Positions 1 to 12,050 of a stretch of 64,000 nucleotides of DNA are shown here, piece by piece. The DNA is from Lathyrus oleraceus (lineage: Eukaryota; Streptophyta; Magnoliopsida; Fabales; Fabaceae), in the NCBI RefSeq assembly GCF_024323335.1, contig NC_066581.1, positions 300,763,536 through 300,827,535 of the forward strand, in the 5' to 3' direction. The notes beneath the pieces are model-generated. The model was not told the DNA's origin. It saw nothing but the letters and a program-made list of their open reading frames with translations, and did no database searches. The position numbers were made by a program, and so were the translations under genes. Positions within the stretch are counted from its first letter, which is position 1, and every line of letters begins with the position of its first letter.

Positions 1-1889
1 ATCAAGGAAATTTCAGCAATGGTCGGATCAAAGGAAAACCGTTTCAAGACGCTATGGGCAAGTCACCTAAGGATCCTTCCAGTTAGGGGAAAATCCTTAT
101 AATCATGAGCATATCATCTGAAGATCCTATTGATTAGGGGAAAAACATTTCAAGATTTGACAAACCTATGTCAAATAACCTTCGTGATCCTAATTATCAG
201 AGGCATACTTTTCAAGACTCTCATACTAGGGCATACCAACTCAAGGGCATAGTAAGGTAAATCACTCCGAAAGTCATCTAATAAGGGGAAATCTTTTCAA
301 GATTTAAACACTGGGGAAGTCCATATCAACGTCATACCACAACATGGCGGGACCCAGATCCTTTTTCATGCAACTTCTTCGTGCCTTAATAATCAGGGGT
401 ATACTTTTTGATGATTCGGAGACTAGAGCAGTCCATATGAAGATTATTTTATAGAATGGTGGAATCTAAGTTCCTTTACAGGAAAATACTTCAGAAGACT
501 TACAAACAAGGGCAATACCCTCAAAGCATAATTAATTTTAGGCAGACCGCTGCAATGGCTTGTTCAAAAGAAACAACTTCCAAAAAACGGTTCATCTGGG
601 GTAGTTCATTCTAAAAGTCGATTAGTCAAAGGAAAATCTCTTAGAGGCTCATATAATGGTAGGCTGTCTCAATTAAATGGTATGGCTAAGCTGCTTTAAA
701 TTCATATTGAGGCGAATTTCTTCAAAGAACCAACAGGTTGAGGCAACTATATGATACTGCAAAGATAATCCCTTTTAATACTTTCAATATGCACAACCAA
801 GCTCTTTCATACATCAACAATTGTCAAGTTCGTAAAGAATATCGGGAATTCATGCTACCTCAATACCTCAGTACCATTTTTTGACAAATAACCTTGTAAT
901 ACAATCAACATCTCCAATCCTTGACAACCCCCAACTCAACACGTGGGCATTTGTTGAAACATTCAAATCATTGTCATGCATTAATCGTGTCACTATGCTC
1001 TAGCGTCAAACCATGCATATCATCTCATTCATCTAGTACATTCCCATAGCGTGAATCTAACATCTATAAAAGCCCAATCTTACTTGGTACCACACAAAAG
1101 CCCAATCCTACTTAGCACCTACATCCAAAACGCCCGACCACTCTTGGCATTCAATACCTCACAAAAGCTCAATCCTACCTGGAACCATACAAAAATCCCA
1201 TTTTCATTAATAATTCCAAAACCTTGCCTTCAAAAGTCGCCTACCAAAGGTCCTGCTTAACTCTTCACTAAAAGAAAATAATCCCTATTCTTTAGGGACG
1301 AATCATCCATAACATCACATTCATACATCATATCTTGTGTAGCATATCCATGAATGTTAAGCATTAAGCCATACAAATTCTAAACATGCATACATAACAT
1401 GGCATGCATACATAACATGCATACATAATACAACACAAGCTGAGACTCAGGACTCATCAAAAAAGTATGGGCAGATCCCCAGCTAAGTTGACGATAGATC
1501 TTCGTCCAAGCTTCTCCCCATCTCTTTCATATCTATACATTCCAGTAAGTTGGACTTAAGGACAATCCCCTAACAAGTATCCTTGGAAATCATTCTCCAA
1601 GCTAAAAATACTTAGCAACACTTAGCAACATTATCATCGGTATTCCCTAATGGCATACGATTCCCTCATCGGGTCCTTACAAGGATTTCTTAGCACTTTC
1701 CCTGGAACTCGTGCTTCTAAGGATGCCTCGCCTGGAAGCCTACTCCCCAGAAGACAGTCATCTTACGTGACACCAGTCTCCCCCAGTAGAGACATCAGAT
1801 TCTTTTATCAATCTCCTTTTTACTCCATTTTTCTCAGAGAACTCCCCAGCAAAGGTTCTTGCTCTAGTATTATGCATAATAATATTCTA

Positions 1890-2100
1890 TTTACGGTTCT
1901 TACACCATTGTTCACTTTGGTTCTTACACTGTTACCATTGTTCACTTTGGTTCTTACACCGTGTTTTTCACTTTGGTCCTTACGCCGTTTGTCATCTTGT
2001 TTTACGGTTCTTATATCGTTGTTATTACTTTCACTTCTTCTCGGGTCTTACCTCAATTTTCTTGCCAATAATAAGTTATTGGTTCTTATACCAGTGACAA
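1890..2100 (+). repeat. Short tandem repeat, 'GGTTCTTACACC' phrases
   Basis: At least four imperfect units read 'ggttcttacaccattgttc' or close variants, with 25-30 bp spacing. They make a leucine-rich frame look open over 1650-2141, but composition and repeat structure argue that it is not a gene. Confidence 0.6.
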
Positions 2101-2339
2101 GTGAATTCTTAATCCCCGGTTATACTGGTACAATTCCCTAAGCAGGAATGCTTATTAGTCTTCCCCAGCAAGTATCATCTCCATAAAGCCTTTTCAATAA
2201 AGGACTTCCCCAACAAAATCACTCACCGTGATTCGTCAAAGGAATCTATTTAGTGGTCAGTCATCCTAAATGATCGTTATCAATTATTGAACGGGTCTTC
2301 ACCTCTCGCATCTCCATCTTATTAACCTATCCCACACAT

Positions 2340-3430
2340 GGGGCATGTTCCATATACCAGGTTTGTCAAGGGACTTTACCAAGGGATTTTATTAAAGGAA
2401 TTTTACCAAAGGGGTTCAATCAAGGGTTTTTCATCAGAGAATTATCCACCAAGGGTTCACCAGGGTTTTACCAAGAAGTTTCAACAAAATGGTATTGTCA
2501 AGAGGTTTCATCACGGGTTTATCAAAGGGTTTCACTGGAAATTTTTATCAAAGGGTTACACCAAAAATTTATCAAGGGATTTTATCAAAAGATTTTTGTC
2601 AAGGGATTTTATCAAAAGGGTTTATCAGGAATACCATCGAAAGATTCCATCAAGGGGTTCTGAAAGACTTTTATCAAGGGGTTTCAACTAGAGTGCTTGG
2701 GGTATCAGTATAGTACTACCCGATTGCCGTGAAATGATCGGATGATCATGGGAATCGTATACAAGTTTCACCCAAAAGGGTTTAAATTGATCAAAAAAGG
2801 TTTCGTCAAAGGTTCCATTAAGGGTTTCATTAGGGATTTTATCAGATTTTTATCAGAGGAGTTTCATCAGTGTTTTATCAAAGGGTTTCACCGTAGGTTT
2901 CACCAAGGATTTTATCATGGGTTTCATCAAAGGATTCTATCAAGAGGTTATATCAGGAGTTTCATCATGGGGTTCCATAAAGGGGTTTCACCAGATTTCT
3001 ATCAAGGGGTTTCATCAAGGGATTTCATCAAAAGGGTTTTATCAAGGGTTTCATCTAGGGATTCTATCCGAAGATTCATCAAAGGGTTCCATCACGGGGG
3101 TATACCAAAAATTTATCAAGGGGTTTCACCAGAGTATCACCAAAGGGGTCTCAACCATAGTGATTGTGATATCACTTAAGTCATACCCGACTCTAGTGAC
3201 ATGATCAGATGATCATAGGAATCATATGCAAGTGTCATCCAGAGAGGTTAAAACTGATTATCAGGGATTTAGTCGAGGGGATCCATCATGGATTTATAAA
3301 AAGTGTTTCATCAAGGTCTTATCATCAGGGGTTCCATCAAAAGTTGTATCAGGGGTTTCATCAAGAATTTTGCTAGGGATTTTATTAAGAGTTTCATCAG
3401 GGGTTCTACTAGGGTTATCAAACAGCGGCT
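2340..3430 (+). repeat. Degenerate minisatellite, 'TTTCATCAAGGG' units
   Basis: About 1.1 kb consists of imperfect 15-18 bp units such as 'ggtttcatcaaggg' and 'ttttatcaaagg', repeated several dozen times on the + strand. Translated, they give low-complexity K/G/F/I-rich peptides in two frames at once, which marks them as repeats and not coding. They sit immediately upstream of the purine-rich tract and LTR, the usual position of the variable 3' untranslated repeats of Ogre elements. Confidence 0.75.
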
Positions 3431-3789
3431 GAAGGATCGTTCGAGTCCTGCCCAATTTATGTGATTACGAGAAGCGTATGCAAGGAGATATTATCAGGGA
3501 TTCATCAAAGTGGGATGCCAATAGAGCACCAAGGATTGGTCAATCCTTGCTCGGCTCCGGAGTCTATTAACCCCGAGTTCAAAATTAGGTTCCTCTTTAT
3601 ATTTAACCATCTCCTCCCTAAGAAGATGAAAACTCATCATCATCATAATCTCAGTTTGAAGTTGATTAAATATGGACAATTGTCGTACTCCAAATTTGAC
3701 CATCTTTTTTTTCTATTTTTAAGTTAACGCTAACATGTCGGGGACATACCAATCAGATATTCAACCTTGGGACCTAAAAAGTCAAGGGG

Positions 3790-5995
3790 GGGCCGTTTTG
3801 ACTTCTTAGTGTCTCTTAGGAGTTTATTTTAGTTTAGAGGTATTTTTTAGACTTTTTGAAATTATATTATTTGTAGGATTATGCTAAAAAACGATTTATA
3901 ACTATTAAAATTAATTTTTAGGAAAAATAAATATGATTAGTAATTAGAATATTATATCTCATTAGATTATATTATTTAGAGGTAATTAAATATAAATATT
4001 AGGATGTTACTAATTTAATGAAATTATATATTAATGCTTTAGGAGTTCAAATTCCAACAAACATCAAGGCAAAAAGCAGTAGAAAGTGGAAAGAATGAGA
4101 AAGGAGCAAAGAGAAACTCTAGTCGTGCTTAAACCAGAGAAATCCTGCTCTCTGTAGATTGGTCTTCCAGTTATATTTATCTTATTCTTGTTATTATTGA
4201 ATCTAGTTCTATTGTTGATGCTTGGGTTTATTGATGTTTGTGTTTATTGTGTGTTCTGGTTTATTGGTGGATTTATTGATGTTTGGATTTCTTGGTGCTA
4301 GGGTTTATTTTCTAATTAAGTCAAATTAAAAATCATAGTAACTTTTTACTAAAAAGGGTTATAAACTATTTTTTTATCAAAAATTTATTCAAAATTACAT
4401 GGAGTAGAATTTCTAAAAGCAAATGTAAATCAATTCTATTTTTACTAATAATAAATCAACCTTTAAATAAATATCATAAAACTATTTTTCTAAACCTATA
4501 ACGTAAATTTCCTTTTTAACATATAACAAAATATAATAAAAAACAAAAATAAAAAACAATAATATCTTAACCCTTGTATTTAAAATTTAAAGTACAAAAA
4601 ACACATAAATAAGTTTTATTTAATCAATTAATTAATTTTGTTTTTACTAAAAATACTAAATATAAAAAATACTTCTCTATTCCATTGAATCCAAAAAAAT
4701 AAAAATATTTTAGTCCATTCTTTCTAATTCAAAAATATTTCCTTTTCCTTTAAATTCAAAAAACATACAAAAATAATTTTTCTTTTAAAGTCAAGAAACA
4801 AAACAAAAATACACAATAATATATATAATTAAATGTTTATTCAAGTTTTTAAATTAGGATAGGAATATAATTAGGATAATTAAGCATAATAGGGTTAATT
4901 GAAACTATTGTAATTCCTTTATAACTAATATAAATAAAATCAAAAGAATAAAAAATTTAATTAATTATGGAATATTAATCAAGAATTTAGGGTTAATAAT
5001 CATAAATTAGGATAATTAAGGTTAATTAATATTTTTACAATAATTATTAATTAGTATTATGATATAAAATTGATAAAAATAATTTAGGGGATTAATATAA
5101 TTAGGGATGGAATAAAAAATAATTAAATAATTACTTAGATAATTATAATTAATAAAAATATAATAAATGTTAGAGATTAATTTTAGAACAGTTACGCAGA
5201 TTGGAATTAGGGATTAATTCTTAAAAATGAATTAATATAAAAAAAAAATGAGATTATTATGAGATATTAATTCATTAGGATTAATTTATGGGATAATTTT
5301 AGGGATAATATGAGATAAAATTTTAGGATTTTAAGGGATAAATCAAAGGATATAAATCAGGGATAATGGATATGGTCTTTGGGTTTATATAATTAATCTT
5401 TTAATATGTTTGTTAAAATAACTATATATATAATATCACTATAGGTTTACTTTCTTAAATCAAAATAGTTAGATTTTTTTTCCAATCAATCAAAAGGGAT
5501 AAAATCAATTTAAACTCACCTCAAATTGTAATTCTCCTACCCTAGTACAATGTGACATTTTTCAAAATCAATTACTTCTCCGCCCCGATGCATGATAACC
5601 TTTAAGAGATAAAAACAACAAACAAATAAATATATTTTACATTAAAAGTGAGGGTACATAAACATAGAGTTGTAAGACTCTAACGAGTACAATAATAAAC
5701 AATCTTTTTAGGTCTTCCTCTTAATAAATTTTATTTTTTAATAAAACATTTTTTTAAATAAATAAATAATTAAAAAATTAAAAAATATTAAAGCAAAAAT
5801 TTCTTAGAAACATACTAACCCTAGAATTAAAGGTGGATCTCATTGAGTACAATGGAGGTAAGGGGTGCCTAACACCTTTCCCTTACTTAACAGACTCCCG
5901 AATCTAGTATCTCACCCTTAATTTATAGGTTTTATCATTATCTCCCTGTTCTTTAGGAAGAATAAAGGATGGTGGTGACTCTGTCATTTTTCCAG
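3790..5995 (+). mobile_element. Ogre/Tat-like LTR, + orientation (probable 3' LTR)
   Basis: The right end carries 'ggggtgcctaacaccttt', then 'cagactcccgaat', then 'aataaaggatggtggtgact', the arrangement typical of the R/U5 end of Ogre/Tat LTRs. The sequence ends near 'ccagccacgaca' at 5995. It is followed directly by MULE coding sequence, not by a primer binding site, so this is the 3' LTR of the element on its left (or a solo LTR) inserted into the MULE. The left boundary is not clear; about 2.2 kb of AT-rich DNA without ORFs is assigned by continuity. Confidence 0.5.
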
Positions 5996-5999
5996 CCAC

Positions 6000-7035
6000 G
6001 ACACCTACAAAGTAATGCATAAGAAGTAGGAAATACTATTGCAGCCGAATTGATCAAGGTGGTATCGCGGTCGGTAACAATCACTTTAGGCATCTCTTCT
6101 TGGTCCTTCAACATTGTCCGACACACCTGTAAGTCCCAAGTAACATTCTCCTTTTTTTCTCTCTAGAAATACAAGCCCGACAGAATAGATCTTCTCAGTA
6201 GAGGTAAACACAACCATCTCCAATAATTGAATTCTATATTTGTTGGTCTTGTACATTGAATCAAGTATGAGTATAATAGGAAACACGTTGAACAAATTGA
6301 TGAAATAAGGATGAATCCAAAATATATCTCTAACGGTGACTTCATTCTTGCACGTTCGGTACCTAGACACATAATTGTCATCATCCAACAGTTTCAAGAG
6401 TTGTTTCATTTCAGTTCTAACCCCCCTCAACGCCTTGTTTGTTTGGTACCAAATATTGTACACTTTCTTGATATTTGAGATATTTTCGGTTCTTTTACGT
6501 TTCAAAGTTGCAAGTATATTTTTCGGTTGAACCAAATTCAATGTCATGTCAACAACACATTCCTTCTCTTCCAGCATGAGACGACACACAATTAGATGAT
6601 CTGCTAACTTTTTACACAAGTCATGGTTATGTAACCACATATTACATTAAATCTGCATTTATTGTTTGCCAACATATAGCCATACACCTTAAATGGACAC
6701 TCACATTTTATTGAACCTGTGTCGTCTCGTTTAAAATTCCGGAGAGGAGGTCTAGTTTTCCCGCTTCTTTCGCACGTCATTGTCACAAAAGCACGTCTTT
6801 TATCCGAACCATTATCGGACCTTAACCACACCAAATCTCAGCTTGGAGGCATCCGTACGAATCCATTGAAGTATGTGATCACATAATTCAAGCTCTTGCT
6901 CATTTTTATATTGGTTGCTAACATCTACCGCCTTCACAACAACACCTTTGACAGTGGGAGACACAACTTGTTTGGAGAAAACATCGGGGTGCATCATATC
7001 TAATGAAAACAATTATCACGGAACAGTAATATAAG
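6000..7035 (-). pseudogene. MULE (Mutator-like) transposase, decayed and truncated
   Basis: Three overlapping minus-strand frames (6812-7012, 6604-6834, 6086-6640) read as successive parts of one protein. They cover an N-terminal FAR1/MuDR-type zinc-binding region ('KRDDTGSIKCECPFKVYGY'), a linker ('LDDDNYVSRYRT'), and the start of the MULE transposase domain ('FWIHPYFINLFNVFPIILIL', 'DSMYKTNKY', 'EMVVFTSTEK'). A further frame shift near 6150 restores 'EEMPKVIVTDRDTTLINS' and 'FPTSYALLC', which contains the conserved D of the DDE core. The sequence then stops at the Ogre-like LTR near 5995. Several frameshifts and loss of the C-terminal half make it non-functional. The MULE assignment is firm from these motifs. 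Confidence 0.75.
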
Positions 7036-7200
7036 TGTCAATGCAGTAAATAGAGCTGGAAAATGCCTTCACAACAACACCTTTGACAGTGGGAGACACA
7101 ACTCGTTTGGATGAAACATCGGGGTGCATCATATCTAATAAAAATAATTATCACAGAACAGTAAATAAGTGTCAATGTTGTAAACAGAGATGGAAAAATA
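6931..7200 (-). repeat. 135-bp tandem duplication in the MULE 5' coding/leader region
   Basis: 'ccttcacaacaacaccttt' begins at 6931 and again at 7066. The following about 130 bp matches in both units with scattered differences and small indels. The duplication covers the N-terminal coding part of the transposase and adjacent leader, so the second copy is non-coding. Confidence 0.8.
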
Positions 7201-7217
7201 AACACAGACAAATAACA

Positions 7218-7692
7218 GAGATGCATCTCCGGTTGAGTTCATACAGACTCCAGAAATATATCTTCGGAATAAATACACGTTTTACAGACAGAAAATAAGC
7301 TTAATGCGAGCAATAGGGCTTGAAAAAAGTTATCTTTACCTGAAATTCCAACTTCTTTTGCTCCCTTTGATGTGATGAAACACAACATTGAAGATTTGGA
7401 GTGAAAATGTGGATTGAGAATGAAAGGGCTTTTGGTGAGAGTTTTGAGTGAAAAACAAGTATGGTTGTGTGATCATGCATCTTTTTGTTTTATTAAAGGT
7501 GACAACAAATTTCAAAATCTCGCCCCAAACTTTCGAAGATGCGTCCTCGGAATGTCCACTAAGCTGACCAACTATCATTATATTTATTGAAAACACCCGG
7601 AGATGCATCTCCGTAATTTTTTTTAATATTCGGGTGACACTCATTTGGTGCACCATAATATTGATGCATTATGTGTTTGGAGATGCATCTCT
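7218..7692. repeat. MULE end region with GGAGATGCATCTCC palindromes
   Basis: The palindrome GGAGATGCATCTCC or a close match occurs at 7218-7230, 7599-7612 and 7679-7692, with decayed versions between ('cgaagatgcgtcctcgg' near 7535). The repeats lie upstream of the minus-strand MULE transposase, where a terminal region is expected. I could not define an exact terminal inverted repeat or 9-bp target duplication. Confidence 0.45.
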
Positions 7693-7699
7693 AGAATCT

Positions 7700-8530
7700 A
7701 AAGAATATTTTAGTATTTTTGCATTATGCGTAAGTAACATATATGTGCATTAAGAAATTCCTTTCAAATAAGAACACATTAACCAAATATAAACTTTATT
7801 AATGAATCTTATATATAACCAAAGTTAATTTACCACGTAAAACTACCTTTTTGATGTTAGGACGCTAAAAAATCAAATTATAAACTAAATTAATTTTTTA
7901 AACATAATTAATCGACTTTATTTTTTCACTTAAGAACCTATATTATAACCAAATTATAAATTATATTAATTAAATTTTACATATCATTAAAATTATATTG
8001 TAGAGAGAGAAAAATATATATAAAAAATTCAAAATATAAATATTATTGTTCATCATATTTCTTAACAATAACATACGAAGTAAATGTATGATTTTGGTAT
8101 TAAAATAATATTTGTAGTATAATCTTTTTTACAGAGAAGAGTGAAAACCCATGATTAAAAAAAGACACGTCATTCCGTAAAAAAAAGGAAGAGGACACAT
8201 CATTCAATATTATTTTTAAATTATTGATTAATAATAATGGAAGGACACTTTATTGAGAGCGAGACATATCATTTAATAAATAAAAAGTATGCGGTGATGG
8301 TGTCAAGTAAGGATGTCTGGTCTCTTATCACCTCAATAAATTATATTAACTGTTACAATGAATATTTACAATTTTATTGAAAATATAATTAATTTATTTA
8401 CATTAATATATTATAAAAAATATCTAAAAATATTATTGATATAATTTGAATTATAGATCAACATCTTATACATATTTAGTTCAACTAAGATCTTATACAT
8501 ATAGTTCAACTAACACAGTTAAATTGTAAC
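7700..8530. other. AT-rich intergenic DNA upstream of SMO1 copy 1
   Basis: No ORF, recognisable transposon motif or RNA gene is seen. It would contain the distal promoter of the copy 1 gene. Two phrases of the type 'gacac(g/a)tcattc' (near 8165 and 8195) are a small local repeat. Confidence 0.5.
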
Positions 8531-8611
8531 TATATAATCACACAAGCTTTCTCTCTACTTCTCATTATAAACTTCATAAGCTCTATTTTTCTCTCTCCAC
8601 ATTCTCTCACT
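8531..8611 (+). promoter_or_regulatory. Core promoter and 5' leader of SMO1 copy 1
   Basis: A TATA-type box (TATATAA, 8531-8537) lies about 75 bp before the ATG. It is followed by a CT-rich leader that nearly matches the leader of copy 2 (52278-52352), including 'agctctatttttctctc' and 'ccacattctctcac' just before ATG. Conservation of this block between the copies supports its being transcribed leader. Confidence 0.5.
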
Positions 8612-9028
8612 ATGATCCCTTATCGTACTCTGGAAGAATCAAAAAATGCACTTGGTAGAAACCTCACTTTTGCTTAGACACTTTGGTTCAATTACTCTGC
8701 CAAAAAATCTGACTTTGTTCTTCATTGCCACAACACTCTATTCTTGTGCTTGTTTTACTCTATAGCCCCCATTCCATTTGCATTGATTGAGCTAAGTGGA
8801 TGCAAGAAGTTGAACAAATACAAGATTCAACCTTCGGTTAAAAGGACATTCTTGGAAATGTTCAAGTGTTACAAATATGTTATCAAAACATTTATCATTG
8901 CTGTTGGTCCTCTTCAGATTGTTTCTTATCCCACTATCAAGGTATGCAATCCTAATATTTATATATTTTTTTAGACACTTCTTAACTAACCAATTCAATC
9001 ATTAATTTAACTATATATAAAATTTTAC

Positions 9029-9034
<6 letters not shown>

Positions 9035-9104
<70 letters not shown>
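9035..9104. repeat. (TA)n microsatellite in intron 1 of SMO1 copy 1
   Basis: About 70 bp of almost uninterrupted TA dinucleotides. Confidence 0.95.
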
Positions 9105-9106
<2 letters not shown>

Positions 9107-10450
9107 CATAAGAATATTAATTATATATTTTTTTAAGAAATTTAAAAAAAAATCAAAGGGTTAAAACACTTAAAAAAAGTAACACTTTATTTAATTCTAA
9201 ACCTTCCTATAAATTAAGATAAAACTGTGAGTATCTATTACAACAGAAATATTGTTTTCTTAATAAGCAAGATGTATATTAATGATGAGTATTAGGCGGT
9301 ACTCCCACGAACGTTACAACAATCTACATTAATTAGAAAGTTGTTTGATCCAATCATAAAACTTACACATTCTTCTCTTGTTAACATTAAGTATCAACCA
9401 TAGTTAAGAAATTATTTTAACATTAAAGACCACAACACTAGCATCACAAACCCTCTTATAAAAAATATAGTAATTCCTCATTCTCCATAAGCACCCAATT
9501 ATTGCCAACTGAAATATTGTTGAGAGCACCCTTAAACAAAATATCGTTCGTCTTCAATCATAAACATAGAGTGTGGTGGCTAGCAAAATTAAGGTATTTT
9601 ATATTTTATTATTTTGTTCAAAAATATGATTTGATCTAACTCAATTATATAAAATTAATTTAAAAATTGAGATTCTTAACATATTATCTCGACCTAAGAT
9701 TAGACAGACTCGTGAAAATAAACTACAAATGGTTTGACAGTGAAAAAATTTAGTTGGCGATCCAATAAATTTTAAAACCAATTCAATTTAAATCAATCAT
9801 ACATTATCGCTTTTATATATAATCTTTGGCCAACATGTGATTAGTTAATTTATCATTTTCTTAAATTGAATGAAGTAAATGAATAATAGTGTAAAGTTGT
9901 AAGAATTATATGTGAGGCCTGCATGTTGAGGTGTGAGAAGATAGAAATAATGTCAAATATGAGATGACAGGAGAATTAATTACGTACGGTGCATGCATAT
10001 ATAGTACTATTGCCGGCCAGCCAGCCACGCCTAGTTTCTTTGGACTGAAAATAATAGTAATTGATTTGTGCAGAAACACAACCTGGTAGGCATTTATTAT
10101 AGTAAGAGATTCTTTGCACATTATTCTGCAGTGAAATCTTAATCAGTGGTATAGATTATAATTGACCTCTCTTCCATCCAATCTTTACGGAGAGAATTCC
10201 CTTCTATTATTTGGGAAGAGATTATCTGCACTAACATTATTCTACAATGAGATCTCACTCATTTATTTTTTTTCTTATAAAAATTTAATGTTAATTTTAA
10301 ATAAATTGATTTGCGTAAATTATAAATGGCTCTCTCAAGTCAAACATTTACGGGAGAGAACTCCCTTCCATTATTTGAGAAGAGATTTTTTACGTTGACA
10401 TTATTTTGCAGTGAGATCTCAACCATTCATTTTTTCTTACAAAAATATAT

Positions 10451-10483
10451 AAAAGTTCTAAATTGATTATAAGTTATTTAATC

Positions 10484-10538
<55 letters not shown>

Positions 10539-10566
10539 TCTAAATTGATTAGTTATTTAATCATTT
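10451..10566. repeat. (TA)n tract flanked by a direct repeat
   Basis: A TA run (10489-10534) is bordered on both sides by 'aaagttctaaattgatta' followed by 'ttatttaatcattt'. This looks like a duplication with expansion or slippage at the TA tract. It lies in intron 1 of SMO1 copy 1. Confidence 0.8.
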
Positions 10567-12050
10567 TTATAGAGATATATCAGTTATTTGTTAAACATAA
10601 AAAGATTGATTATAAGTTCTAAATTATAAGACATTTTTGCAAAAAAAAAAAATATTTTAAATTATAAGTCATTTTATAAATTAAAGACAAAATTAATAAC
10701 TTCTAACATACTTTAGTATTTATTATTATTTCTTTTTTTAACTCGTTTCATTTATTTTTTATATGTAATTTATTAAGGGTATTATTGAAAAGTCGTACAT
10801 AATTTGACTTTTTTATACAAAATTAATTAAATTTTTTAATTAGTGTAAAATAGTTAAAACGTCTCATACTTTAAAACTTAGAGAGTAATATCTAGAGTAA
10901 TATTGTCCTTTATTGATTATATAAGAGAATCTTAAAAAATTAAAAGGAGAGAATATAAATGGTACAAAGTATATTAAAAAAATATTAATATTACCTTGAA
11001 ATTGTAAAGAGACTCAAGATTTTGAACAATTTTTATTAAAATTGATTTATAATTTGGGACGGAAGAAATATATTCTTTTTTTATACTCTATCTATTTTAA
11101 ATTAAATATCGTTTAAAGTGTTTGTACATAAATCTAAAAATACAATAATATTGTCATAAATAATTATACTTTTATTAAATTAATATTATTAATATTTTGA
11201 AATTCCTATAAAGACAAATAAATAAAAGACACAATTATAAAATAACAATAATTTTTACATTAAAAATTAAAATGATATTTATTTTAAAATAAATTTTATC
11301 AGTTATTTTAACAATGAGGCATATGCTCTTAACATAACTAAGACTTATTAATTTTTACTATATTATATTTTTAGTTGTTTTTCTTAGTAACTAAGGATTT
11401 ATTTTATTTTTTCACCACAAATTTTGTTCAGTGGCTTGGAATTAGAACAAGTTTGCCATTACCATCAAGGTGGGAGTTATTTTGGCAATTACTAGTTTAC
11501 TTTCTTATAGAAGATTATGCAAACTACTGGATCCATAGAATGCTACATTGCAAATGGAGCTATGAAAACATCCATAAAGTTCATCATGAATATAAAACAC
11601 CTATTGGATTTGCAGCACCATATGCTCATTGGGCTGAAATTTGGATGCTAGGTATCCCTGCATTTCTTGGCCCAGTATTAGTTCCAGGACACATTGTAAC
11701 CTACTGGTTATGGTTTATTTTGCGACAGCTAGAAGCCATAGAGACACATAGTGGTTATGAATTTCCTTGGAGTTTCACAAAATATATACCATTTTATGGA
11801 GGTCCTGCATACCATGATTATCATCATTTTGTTGGTGGAACAAGTCAAGGAAACTTTGCCTCAGTATTTACCTACTGTGATTACATTTATGGAACACAAA
11901 AGGTAAATTTTATCTTTTTACTATATTTTCAAGTTACTGTATTTTTTTTTTCTGAACACTTACTAACACATCATACTTATGTATTTGAAGGGGTACCAAT
12001 ATAAAAAGAGGATGTACGAGAAAATGTTCCAAAATCACAAGGTGGACTAG

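Larger units (their letters stand above)
1..3780 (+). mobile_element. Ogre-like retroelement, 3' untranslated internal region (partial)
   Basis: No long open frame and no polyprotein motif is present. The stretch is built of related short phrases (variants of 'tcaaggggaaa', 'ccccagcaag', 'aagggtttcatc') and includes two short tandem repeat blocks. It is followed by a purine-rich tract near 3765-3790 and then by an Ogre-type LTR. Legume Ogre elements are known to carry hypervariable tandem repeats between the coding region and the 3' LTR, and this layout fits. The element continues off the left edge. Family assignment is inference; the repeats themselves are seen directly. Confidence 0.5.
8612..12050 (+). 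pseudogene. SMO1: Sterol 4-alpha-methyl oxidase 1-like gene, copy 1 (nonsense codon)
   Basis: Three exons are inferred from GT-AG borders and from matching copy 2: 8612-8941, 11432-11902 and 11991-12050, totalling 861 bp (286 codons plus stop). The family removes C-4 methyl groups from sterol precursors at the ER membrane; SMO1 enzymes act on 4,4-dimethyl sterols. Exon 2 has the fatty-acid-hydroxylase histidine boxes HRMLH, HKVHH and YHDYHH and the conserved segments 'ETHSGYEFPWS' and 'TKYIPFYGG'. Codon 22 in exon 1 is TAG (8675-8677) where copy 2 has GAG, so the full protein cannot be made from the first ATG. The first internal in-frame ATG (8744) would remove the N-terminus but keep all histidine boxes. 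Splice borders and exons 2-3 are otherwise clean, so inactivation looks recent, or the stop is an allele or sequencing error. Intron 1 is 2490 bp. Confidence 0.85.

Noticed and set aside
1650..2141. 163-codon open frame with leucine-rich hydrophobic region
   Set aside because: It is generated by tandem 'ggttcttacacc' repeats in a retroelement 3' region; no conserved motif and no splice or promoter context.
2338..3204. Four overlapping frames rich in K, G, F and I
   Set aside because: They are translations of the minisatellite and are open in two frames at once; not proteins.
8744..8974. 76-codon frame starting at an internal ATG of SMO1 copy 1
   Set aside because: It is the remainder of exon 1 after the stop codon, reading on into the intron; not a separate gene.
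11375..12004. Reading exon 2 of SMO1 copy 1 as a stand-alone gene from the ATG at 11375
   Set aside because: The first residues are intron sequence; the acceptor at 11431 and the match to copy 2 place the exon start at 11432, and the end is read through the intron 2 donor.
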